Source of the DNA: Papaver somniferum
Taxonomy: Eukaryota > Streptophyta > Magnoliopsida > Ranunculales > Papaveraceae
NCBI RefSeq assembly: GCF_003573695.1
Contig: NC_039359.1
Span: 79,064,783-79,128,782, forward strand
DNA: 64,000 bases
Direction: 5' to 3'
The position numbers and the translations under genes were made by a program. The notes under the pieces were generated by a model that was given only the letters and a program-made list of their open reading frames with translations, was not told where the DNA came from and did no database searches. This document shows, piece by piece, positions 10,797-21,047 of this stretch (its first letter is position 1; every line of letters starts with the position of its first letter).

Positions 10797-10965
10797 ATGG
10801 CAATCCCCTCGCAACAATCACAACAAAAAACGCAACAATCACAACAACAAACGCAACAAAGATCTGATAGAGTTCGTGATGTCAAGTTTATGATGGATGA
10901 AGACGAATCAATTTGTAGGAATAATGTATTCTTTATAGTATATCAAATCAATGGTTTCCAGCAAC
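10797..10965 (+). pseudogene. Truncated ORF, possible PIF/Harbinger ORF1-like (Myb/trihelix type) N-terminus
   Basis: It starts MAIPSQQSQQ, with a Gln/Ser/Thr-rich opening of about 22 residues. RSDRVRDVKFMMDEDESICR follows, then NNVFFIVYQINGFQQ. The pattern of a basic/aromatic residue, then (D/E)EDE-S-ICR and an I-x-G-x-Q segment, resembles the Myb-like ORF1 of plant PIF/Harbinger elements (memory-based, weak). The frame runs into the Copia LTR fragment at about 10966, which has removed the rest. It could equally be a lost host gene. Confidence 0.35.
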
Positions 10966-12668
10966 GTACAGAAAAACCCAGGAACCTAGTCCAAAACTTG
11001 AACACCAAACTATATTAAGCCGCCACAGACACTAGTCTACTATCAGACTTCAAACTAGAATGTAGTTGAGACCGAATTGACCCTACGAGTAATTCAACTT
11101 TAGTTGTGCTCCTTTATGTATCTTAGATCTCATAAACCATACGCAACATGATTCCCATAGATGACGTCCTTTACATGCATATGAGTTGCTTTAACCTAAC
11201 TGTAGACTTTTTGAATATTTCGCCTCTAATAAAAAGCCTATTTGATTCCCTTTAGATATGCTTGAATCAAGTTCTGGAAATATGTTTGTAATTGAGCAAG
11301 TCCAGCAAATATCAAGGATATGAAAAACTTACACTCTTATCAAAGAGAAGCCTAGATCACTACCAACCCACAAGATCAATCTATATAAATTAAACCAGAT
11401 ATAATTAGGATATCTATTTTGTGGAATCACAAAGTCTAATACAAATAGTACTTTGTGATCTATCTATCTTGTTCCTGATCCATAGTTCAGAAACTACAAT
11501 AATCATTAAGAACAAGATCCCGATAACAAGAACTATCAGGTAAAATATAGTCTGATGGCTTCACGAATCCTTTAGTGAAGTATTTCAAAGTTGTAACCTA
11601 ATACGATTTCACCATAGGAAACCTAGGTTTTAAATGACGACTCTATCCGCGACTAGGACATACAAGTGTCATGATTGAGGTTCTAGCGTGCAAGAGGTCC
11701 TCTATTTATGCTAACGAACAAGGCTTGGTAGCTTACAAACAAAGATAGGGTTCATGAACTAGTTTACGTGTTTACGAATTCCTTTGTAACCAAGCAAGCA
11801 TAACTTCTCCATATATATTGTATATATGAGCATTTAGAAGTTTGCTTTGAACCACAAAGAAAATATGTGCAACCGTAAGTATGTGTTATGCACGAAGTGG
11901 TTAATTTTTCAAGAACAGTGGTTAAATATTTCTGGAAACTTCAAGCTTAAATTAGAGTTTAATTATCACAAGATCAAATCAGTTTGTGAACAATCCAAAA
12001 CAGTTTGTGAACTAAAAGTCGTCTCATAACCTAGGAACTTTTTGAGAAAGACAATTTTGTGAACTGTCCAGAACAGTGTGTGTACTTGAATACAAAAGGT
12101 GTATAGGAAACATTTAAAATCAACCAGTTTGTGAACTGCATAAACCATTACGTGTACAATTAAAAATAAATAGTATTCAGGATTATCTCAAAATCGACTA
12201 GTTCGTGAAGTGAGCAAATTAGTTCGGGTACGCGAGTTATTTGAGATTTATTAATCAAGTCTTTATTTTTACAAGTTCAAGTTCGTGAACTGAGTAGAAC
12301 AGTTTGCAAAATTAAGAACTAACTTGACTACTCCTTAGTGCTTGGTTTGTTCTTTGCAATGTTCCTCCTAATACTAAAGTCATATGACATATCTCACTAG
12401 ATAGCATAATATAAAATATGAGTAAAAAGGATAGTCTGTCTTCACATATATATCTTTGTTGATGAAGTTTCCGTTGACGTCATTGTTCTTCAGTTTTCAA
12501 TCTTCAAGTTCGATTGGTGAATTCTGATGCTCAACTAACATGATCTATTCCTAGTATTACACTGAATTTAATAGACTATAAATAAAGATATAGTTTTGAT
12601 CAACTAAAATTGACAACAATTTTGACAGACCAAAACTTGTGAGTTTGACCGAGAGATGCTCTAAAAAT
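10966..12668 (-). mobile_element. Copia-type LTR fragment (family C), minus strand
   Basis: The sequence corresponds, in reverse orientation, to the LTR at 61626-63993. Shared blocks include AGAGCATC-CTCGGTC near the LTR start (12650-12668), the array of GTTCGTGAAC-like motifs (11985-12310), and the block TAGTGTCTGTGGCGGCTTAA followed by GGACTAGGTTCCTGGGTTTTTCTG (about 11035-10966). The LTR 3' portion is missing, so it is truncated at 10966 against the upstream ORF remnant. Confidence 0.75.
11985..12310 (-). repeat. Scattered GTTCGTGAAC-like palindromic motifs in the LTR
   Basis: About eight copies of (A/C)AGTT(C/T)GTGAACT with variable spacers lie here. The same motif class appears as AGTCCGCGAACT at 62220-62420 in the LTR at the right edge. 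Confidence 0.65.
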
Positions 12669-13159
12669 TTATGATCCACGATTGTTTATTATTATATAAT
12701 TTTACGATACCAAATTAGATAGTTGTTTGAGGAATTACTATCACGCGTATTCAGGTGATAAATATGGATTATATTTTGTTATTGATGTGATGACATATAA
12801 GGTCACTGATCCCCTCGAGAAAAAAGAAGAAGAAGCATAAACCCAAGGAAAGTGCAAACAAATTGATTTAACTACACATATACATTTACAAACCGTATCT
12901 GGTTGTAATATTTTATACGATTTCATTCTCCGCGAGTTGAATCCAAAGGTAACTTATATCTCCACTGCACATTATTTTTCTCTGTCCTTTTCCATAAAAA
13001 TCCACCTAAATAAATAAATAAACAATACTTTACAAAACAGTGTTTAACCACGTTCTTAAGTATAATTATAATTATCACTACATGTAAAGGCATGTGTATT
13101 TTCCAATAAAACAACGTTCCACTTTTGATCTCCTAAGTCGTACAAGTAAAGAGATCTAT
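12669..13159. other. Intergenic, nothing recognised
   Basis: AT-rich sequence without a supported gene or repeat. Short minus-strand frames at 12741-13114 have no recognisable content. Confidence 0.4.
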
Positions 13160-13510
13160 TCATTGATAAGAAAAAGAAAAAACGTGAACGTTGATTGGAT
13201 TGATGACAAAATAGAATCCTGGGTCGTGAACAATGATTCGATTGATGGGATTTGATATGATACTTATGATATCGATGAGATTTGTATTCAAATATTTCTT
13301 CTTAGAACATATTGATTTGACCCCATAAGTGGGACCACCACCCAATAACATGTTGCCACCAGAAGCAGAACCCCGTATTTCTTCTAGAGAATCTCCTAAT
13401 TGTTCTAGAGAAATTAGAAACAGATTCTTTAACCATAAAGAGTTCAGTTCAGATGTAGGATACCTATCCAGAAGTTTTCTCAACTCAATCATGTATGATG
13501 GAATCATCAA
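13160..13510 (-). CDS. Unrecognised 116-aa ORF
   Basis: The reading starts [18 protein letters not shown] leucine-rich amphipathic segment follows ([25 protein letters not shown]), then a Gly-rich stretch ([13 protein letters not shown]) and an AT-rich tail that looks non-coding. The [12 protein letters not shown] stretch vaguely recalls a MADS K-box helix, but there is no MADS domain nearby and I would not assign it. The opposite strand is also open (13329-13718), so coding status is doubtful. Confidence 0.2.
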   Translation of the reverse strand: MMIPSYMIELRKLLDRYPTSELNSLWLKNLFLISLEQLGDSLEEIRGSASGGNMLLGGGPTYGVKSICSKKKYLNTNLIDIISIISNPINRIIVHDPGFYFVINPINVHVFSFSYQ

Positions 13511-13560
13511 AGATTTGATCTTTTCGAACTCTGTCTATAACTCACTAGAGGCCCGGGAAA

Positions 13561-15299
13561 CAAAGAGAAGATGTGTGCGAACGAGATATTCAACAAGAAG
13601 AAGCAAAAGGACTGAGCTCCTATTAATGTTTATTTATATATGTCTAATATTTTTCTTTTATTTCAAGATATTTTTTTCTCAATATTATATCATTTTTTTA
13701 ATACAATACATAAAGTAATTTCATTAAGATACATAACAAATATATTACTAGATTTTTCCTTCAGGGAGGGATCCAACATGAAGCAAGGGTGTGCACTTGA
13801 TACCCGTGCCCATTGGGATTCCAATCCTAAATTTTATTCCAAGCCTAATCTTCGTTTCTTGATATCCCTAACAAAACTTTGCTTTTGCTGTTTTCCATGA
13901 TTATGTCTTCAAATATTTTTTATAATACTTTTTTTATTTTGTTTTTGGTTAATCAACATATTTTAATTTATTCAAATAAAAAAACAATTCCATAATCACT
14001 TACTATAATGACAAAAACATCAAAATATAAGATTATTAAACCCTAAAACAAATAAAGATATTTACAAGTAATTCGCAAAAAAAGAAGAGCCATAAACAAC
14101 AAAATACCCAATTTTCATCTATGTAGTAAGGAAGAATGATGATATTATCCGGAATCAACGCTAATCATTAAATCTTATTTTCTTCTTCTTTGGTAAGAGA
14201 TACTCCTAAAGAAAAGAGTATTTTTCTCGTACTTGTATTCTAAATGCATCTGGATGTCCTAAATCTCTTGGATTGATTACAAATTCAAAGTAGTACCAAG
14301 TTGAATAATCCATATTCTTGAATCAAGAATACCAAGCCATGATCCATCCATTAAAATTTGAAAAAATGGGACTCAAACCGAAGAGGCAATAACCCCGAAT
14401 GAGGGAGGAAAAATCGCCACATACAACGAAGAAGTATGTCGAACGATATCGAAAACAACCAAAAATGTTTTATTCGATTTAATACTAACTAAAACTTTAA
14501 AATAAAAAGAAACCTAGATCAAATCGGGTACAAAAGGACCAAATATGAGCAAGAGATTGATGGAGGATAAGTTTTTTTTATTTCATATGGAGAGCAAAAG
14601 AAGAGAGAGAAAGAGAGGGATGAGTTCCAACAAAACAAGAACCAGCAAATGGCTCACAAAGTGCAAACATTTTGTGAAACAGAGAGAGGTGGGTTCCAGC
14701 TATTTTTGTATCTAATTTCAATTTTATTAGCATGAAAAACTCTATAGTTTGTGTTGTACCAAATTCGACTATTCTCAACTCCAGCAAAGAAAAATTCATC
14801 ATCATCATTTCCCCCCTCTATTCTTCTCCTTCCATCATCATCTTTATATTGTATTAGAAAAACTTACTTGTTATCTTATTTCTTTTGTCTCACAAGTGAA
14901 AGCTGATGTGTTTTTTTTTTCCGTTAAAGAATTTGGCGCCAACGAGTTTTGAGCATAGATCACCGGGTGTCATCACTCAATGACTCTACCACTGTATTAT
15001 AGTGACATCGTCTTAGCATATTCAAAGATTAGAGATAATCAAGATTATCTAAGAATCTTATTTAAGCTAGATCTTGAATTTTATCAACTCATTTTATCTG
15101 AAAAAGAAAAGCATTGAATTGAATTCCCAATAACCAATTTGAAACAATCAGGATGTGATATTCCTTATCTACAAATAGACATAATGTATTACTGGGGGTA
15201 AATGAAAGGTGAATCCAGATTTAATCATATATAAATATACAGAATGTTCCACTATTTTCTTCAGAACACCCAATAGATAACTTTTTCATGATAACTTTG
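13561..15299. other. Intergenic, AT-rich, no gene seen
   Basis: It contains poly-T and A-rich runs and no frame with recognisable domain content. A short T/C-rich segment around 14780-14830 (CATCATCATTTCCCCCC) is low complexity. Confidence 0.4.
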
Positions 15300-15469
15300 T
15301 GAATGTTGAAGTTAACGATTCTGAATACAACTTAGTGGATGATTTCATGGAGCGAGTTGATTTATACCAGCCAACTTTCAGTTGAAAGAATCAATTGAAA
15401 GCTCACACCCTCAACATGGTGATGCTGATCAACTATACATGGAGTTTAATGGATTAACTTTGGAGGATC

Positions 15470-15799
15470 ATGAGCTCCCAATCCAACTATGGGCTCAATC
15501 AACCAGGTTACACTGTTAACGTGATGCTTCCAACGACGGATGATGCACCTACTCAATATGATAGTCGGACCGATTCCGAAAACACCGTTGACACATATGA
15601 AGAAATGGAAGATGGTGAGGAGGATGGAGAAGAAAATGATGACGATGAAGCATTTAATGATGATGATGAAGCATTTGATGATTATGATGATGGTGGTGGT
15701 GGTGGTGGTGATGATGATGATGATGCTCCTTATGAAATTTTTTATCCTCCACTTGACAGTTCTCAAGCTTTTGCTGGTGCTGCTTCTCCTGCTGCTTAG
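15470..15799 (+). CDS. Unrecognised acidic low-complexity ORF (109 aa)
   Basis: The predicted protein opens MSSQSNYGLNQPGYTVNVML, then TTDDAPTQYDSRTDSENTVD, then about 45 residues dominated by Asp, Glu and Gly (EEMEDGEEDGEENDDDEAF; DDYDDGGGGGGDDDDD). It ends APYEIFYPPLDSSQAFAGAA. The acidic part is encoded by GAT/GGT microsatellite-like DNA. Upstream fragments in other frames (about 15310-15470, e.g. DQLYMEFNGLTLEDHELPIQL) suggest a longer gene that has decayed or has upstream exons. No family recognised. Confidence 0.3.
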   Translation: MSSQSNYGLNQPGYTVNVMLPTTDDAPTQYDSRTDSENTVDTYEEMEDGEEDGEENDDDEAFNDDDEAFDDYDDGGGGGGDDDDDAPYEIFYPPLDSSQAFAGAASPAA

Positions 15800-18156
15800 A
15801 TGATGGTACTCCTTATCCTCCTAATGAAAGTTTGAAGCTTTTGCTGTTTAGATTATGATATAGCTTTTAAAGTTTCACAGTACTTTCTAATTGCGTAATT
15901 TTATTTAAGTTTTCTAGTTTTTGTTTTTGACAAGACTATCAGGAGTTTTATAATGTTAAACAAAATGCTTTGTTAATATCTAATTAAGTATTTCTATCAG
16001 TAATTACGAAATCACTGGTCAGGACGGATTCAGTGTCGGTTTAAGTGATCATAAAGTTAACATTCTCTCCACTTTAGAAGGAAAGTCACCGGTTTCGAAG
16101 AACTCCATTTATCATGAAATCGAATTAGTAAATTCCCACATTTCTTGGAGGAGTGGGGCTCAAATCTAGGCTAAACAAAAGTGTATGTGTATAACCATGT
16201 GGTATTTAACGTCCAGGGTGAAACCTTGCAACTTAGTTCGAAGGCAGTCAAGTGTTGACATGTAATTTATTCGTTCCTTTATATGGTTTCGTACTTTCTT
16301 GGTTACGTGAAGTACACACATACAAAGCATTCAGATAGAATTTATATTGTGTCGTTACATCACAAGTTAATATCTTTTATACTACTATCAAATAACCATG
16401 GGTGAAAAAGAAACTTCATAAGATAAGAGAAAACATTGTAAAGAATTATATGAAAAAAAAGATTCTTACCATAAAATTACTACATATAAACTAAAATCTC
16501 GTGTAACATTTTCTTCAAAGTTTCGAAAGTGACAAATCTATAAGTATCTAAATAAATTTGTGCTTTTGAAAATACTAAATTAAAAATCAATTAAAGATTT
16601 TGAAAATGTGGATAAATATAAGTCAAATGAATTTTTATGTGTTAGATGAATCTAAAGTTTTTAATATGGGTATACACGTACGTTTTCAAATTTGAAAAGG
16701 AGAGATTGCTGAGTGAACCACCGACTATTTTACAATAACATATATTAGACAAACCTTGTATAATCTTATTGAACTTAATGACTCCATATTATCTAGGATA
16801 TAATTTATCAATCCCGTAAAGGAATAGATTACGGGATCGATCCAATATATTTGATTAACCAAACTCATTTGAATTGTTCTCAACCCCTTACTCTTCAGAA
16901 AATTTATCCGTCCCTTATATATTAACCACACATCCTCTAGTAAATATATCATTATAAGATAGTACTTACTTACTTTAAGTACAATACTCATGTCACTTAA
17001 TGCATGGATTATGGGGGTTGAGATTCTCCTTCAAGATGAAAATTTAACTAAATTTTATCATACCATGAATAGAGGGTAATCTCCTTTCATCTGAAACTCA
17101 ATCGACCACTTGTTCAATCGAATGAGTGGTCAAAAGTTTTCACCATAGTAATTTTCTTTGTCTCATAATTGATCGAGGGATTTGTTTTTCTTGTTATTGA
17201 TTTATATATTTAAAATTCTGTGGCCACTGCCTCTGTCTTCTTGTCTATTAGGAAATGTGCAGATTACGTACAATGGTTCCAGAATGCTAGATATCAAGAT
17301 CTCAGTCAGTGACAACAACCAAAATAATGTGGAATGGTATTTGGAGCATATGAAAATAATGTTCCGAAACTTAAGATAAAAACTTTGTGAGAGAAATTGT
17401 TGATAGGAGTCTGCACGCATGAGTTCATTCCTAGTGGTGGTCATCCTTCCACACCATGGGGTCTTGATCCATCGCAGCACGTGCATAAATTATTAAATCG
17501 GATATTGACATCCATAATGGAGATGCGACACCGGGAAGATTATACAATGCTGATTATGTCAGGAATGAAAACCGCTTATGATGTTGATAAAAGCACCGAT
17601 GGAACTGTTTAGGGTATGTTGACATACCATTTTTCTAAATTTTTGTTGGATTTACTTTATTTTGTTTGGCTTATGAATGAGGTAAATAAAAAACAATAAA
17701 CGACTCGACATCCAAACTTAACACTAATATAAAATTATTAAAAAATAGGTCTCACTGCTAAAACTAGTATAAAAATATCAAAAAAAGTTTGTTTCGGAAG
17801 TCTAAGATTTGTCGTCCAAACCCTAACACTTTTTACTATTTTTTAAAAACTACAGCGAAAACTCATATATTAATAGCTTTAGGAATTCACAAAATTAAAA
17901 AGGTGTATCATAAAAAATAAATTTTTTTACTGGTTCAATCTATATAAATGTTATTGGCTAATTTGCACACACATTTATATTTTAAAAGCTCCAATACATA
18001 AACACATGTATCTATCTATGAACTTGTATGGATATACCAAAAGTTTCACGTAAAAAAGCTTTAAACAAGCTCGACTAGTTGAAAATATTTTGGCTTCAAC
18101 AAGAAGGTGCCCGTGGTGCGAGAGGTCTTAAGCATCCGCAAATTGCAAGATGCGGT
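15800..18156. other. Intergenic, no supported gene
   Basis: AT-rich. Between 17240 and 17612 there are two short plus-strand frames. The first follows an acceptor-like TTGTCTATTAG and reads ITYNGSRMLDIKISVSDNNQ. The second contains THEFIPSGGHPSTPWGLDPS. They might be exon relics, but I cannot connect them to a family. Confidence 0.35.
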
Positions 18157-20667
18157 TGCTAGAGCACTTCTCGGTTGAACCCACCAAGCGTTGGTATGTC
18201 AAGGTTGGTTGTCATATTTTAGTATCAAAACTCATAAGTCGCTTGATTAGATTGCTAGAGTCAACTTCGTTAGATTAGACCAGGAAGTCCAGAAATGTTG
18301 AGACATACAAGTATCCAAAAACGTATCGACATCAACGCAGACATCATCCTTTCACTTGGGATTGAAAACATAACATGCGAAGTTATATACATGAAACTCT
18401 AGTATTATATTAGAGATTTGATTTTATATTATGATCAAAGTTTCAAGGAAGAATAAATCAATAGTTGTGAAAGTCTTATATTGGCATATTATATTACGAC
18501 GTATAATGCTTATCTTTTGAACTTCGTAATTGCGACATCAACACAATCTTTGTAATTCGTTACTAGCTTGTGTAGTGAAAATAGGATTGATTTCATGCCT
18601 ACAAAACCATGTTTAATTACACAATTTTAAGGAAGTAGACTTACGAACTTGTTTTGTAGTTGAAATAAATCAATAGATTGAAGGTCCGGTTTTCATCGAA
18701 GATCTTAAGGTTAGAATGATCCTAACCTATATAGAGAATCAAGGTATAACCGATCCTAACTTATGTTGGGAGTCAAGGTAGAACCGATCCATACCTATAT
18801 TGGAAGTCAAGGTAGAACCGATCCTAACCTATGTTGGAAGTCAAGGTAGAGCCGATCCTAACCTATATTGGAAGTCAATCCCAATAGGCAAAACCAATTT
18901 CATTAAATCTGTATGATTTGGAAATTGGGTTTGCAAAATAGGAAATTTCAAGATGTTGGCAGAATGAATAATTTTAACATGAGCTGAAATCTTATTTATT
19001 AATTGTTGAAAGATATTCCTTGATACTCAATGTGAGATCCCAAACCGAAATGGTTGAGAATTTTTTAATTAAAATTTTCGAATAAATATGTTTTTGTGTT
19101 ACCAGCAAACAAAACATATCTCTGAAAAGATATATTAGTTAAGTGCCAGCTAATATTGAGTTGTCCAAAATAAATTTTGGTTGTACAATTGGATATTCGT
19201 TGGAATTAAACAAAACCGAATTTAGGTGCTTTATTGCATATCTTGAGAATATTATCGGTTATATAAATTACTTGGTGTCTAAACTACCTTGGTCTATAGA
19301 TAGTGAATTTTGTTCTTCTTACAAACTTATCCTGAGTCAGGCATTTCGTTTCGTAGTCAGTGTTGTAGCCGACTAATAGTAATACTATCTTGGAGAGGAG
19401 AGTAACCTAATTAGGCAAAATCTCTTACATCCTATAGTTTAAAAACTTCTTTGGATCAAGAAGTATCTACTAGTACTGTTGGTGGGAAACTAGAGTTGCA
19501 TTGTTATTTTAGTTTCCGATTATTGATTTGATTGACTAACGGTTGTTAACTCTTGATTGCACCTAACTTGATTATTCTCGAGATCCTTCTCTTCTGACAC
19601 AAGGTCACTCAAACTAGATCAAGAGATTAGCGGTAGTTCAGATTTGATTTTAGATCTGACATTGACTTGTGATCATCCATTGTTAATAGACTTCGTTCTG
19701 TGCGTGATCGATCATAAGTTGGAATCAAGTATTATTATTGTGCAGGTACAAAAGACTGTTGAAGATTTTGAAGACAAGAAGATGTTCTTATTGGTTTCAT
19801 ATCTTTGTGATTTGCTTCGTGCACAAACTTGATCGGCTGGGATCCGACTAGATCTAATTTATCTTTTGATAGAATTATTATTACTAGTCGTATTTAGATT
19901 GACAAGATATCATTTAGTGGTACTATTCAGTATCTGAATCTGGTAGTTCTTTTTGACTTGATCTGGTTAACTTGTTAATCCGGATCTTGGAAGATCTGAA
20001 CCCGACAAGAGGTTTAATTGATTTTAAGCAGAAAAGCCCTTGTCAAGCTTAAAAATATATCTCTGATTAACGTCCTGAGATAGGAGAGTGATTACCAAAC
20101 AGATTATTCATTTACTGTTCGGAAGACGATTGAAAGGGTTGAGTGCTTAAAGTCTTCAGAGAGGCTGAAGTAACTTAAGATAGTGGATTCTATCTTAGGA
20201 TTCCATGCATTGGCCAGATTGATTGTAGGCGCAGAGGTACTTAGGAAACTAAGTAACTAGGGGTAGCTTAATAAGTCTCAACTAATAAAGAAGTTGGTAG
20301 GGATCTTTATATAACAACTTAATTGTGAGAGCATTCGAAAATAGACTAGGTCCGGAGGTTTTTCTGCATTTGCGGTTTCCTCTTTAACAAAATCTTGTTG
20401 TGTGCTTTTACTTTACTTTCCGCATTATAATTTATTTAAATTATACTTAAACTAATTGCACTTGTATTGTACGTTAATTCCAAACTCTTGGATTGATCCT
20501 TATAGTTTAAGGTTTATCTTTGAACTAGAAACTATACGTGTATACATTGTGGTTGATTTCTTCTTGACATTTTTTGTCTATATTAGATCACCAAGGTATC
20601 TTACATGTAGGTTGATGTCGAAAGGATCGTGGTGTACTTAGTACCCTCGTCCTTCCTCGTCATTTCA
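18157..20667 (+). mobile_element. Copia-type LTR B3 (solo or remnant), plus strand
   Basis: It starts TGCTAGAGCAC followed by CTCGGTTGAACCCACCAAGC, and ends near GTACCCTCGTCCTT...TTTCA. It matches, in reverse, the LTR copies at 58613-61090 and 31809-58612, including the internal TTTTTCTGCATTTGCGGTTT block (20360-20390). Large LTRs of this kind, ending in C-rich sequence then TTTTTCA before a tRNA-Met site, are typical of SIRE/Maximus-like Copia elements (established knowledge; see the C LTR at the right edge). No flanking duplication or internal region was found. The 77-aa and shorter frames inside are not genes. Confidence 0.72.
18707..18876 (+). repeat. 34-bp minisatellite, five units
   Basis: The units start at 18707, 18741, 18775, 18809 and 18843. 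Each has the form AAGGTAGAACCGATCCTAAC followed by CTATRTTGGAAGTC, the first unit being the most diverged. The core AACCGATCC is the complement of the GGATCGGTT motif scattered in the related LTRs at 50155-50350 and 60135-60345. Confidence 0.92.
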
Positions 20668-21047
20668 GTAATAATAACCTAAAACCTCTATTTTTTTTTC
20701 CTCAAACAACTATACAAGAATTTTATTTCATCTTAAATTTTGGTGAAGCATGACCTATAATGTCGGTTATTAATACATGGAGGTAAAATCTATGTCGAAA
20801 GGATTAAAAAGAGTCTATTAATTTTAAAATATGAAGATTATTACTATTTGTAACTGGCCAAAATTGGGACTATGATGTATTATATATGGAGTATCAACAT
20901 ATAAAGTTTAATTTTACTGTATTTTTTAGTTTCAAGACTCCCGTTCACTTATTTTAAAAGTATATCATTATTTGAAACTCTAATACATTTAGTCTCTCGT
21001 AATGGGATTTTCACTGAATCACTTAGATCCTCTTTCATTTGAAAACA
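20668..21047. other. Intergenic between the LTR and the transporter 3' end
   Basis: AT-rich, no ORF. It includes the 3' flank of the minus-strand transporter gene. No convincing polyadenylation signal could be singled out. Confidence 0.4.

Noticed and set aside
10797..11018. 96-aa frame read through to 11018
   Set aside because: The part after about 10965 is Copia LTR sequence (CAGAAAAACCCAGG...), so the frame is chimeric.
13160..13510. MADS-box K-domain gene
   Set aside because: Only a short [12 protein letters not shown] helix resembles it, no MADS domain lies within 3 kb and the opposite strand is equally open.
15446..15803. Ile/Thr-rich minus-strand frame and Met/Val-rich third frame over the GAT repeat
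   Set aside because: Microsatellite GAT/GGT keeps all frames open. The plus-strand Asp/Glu frame is the only one with plausible non-repeat ends.
18157..20667. Complete Copia element at B3
   Set aside because: No internal coding region, primer-binding site or second LTR is present, and no flanking duplication was found.
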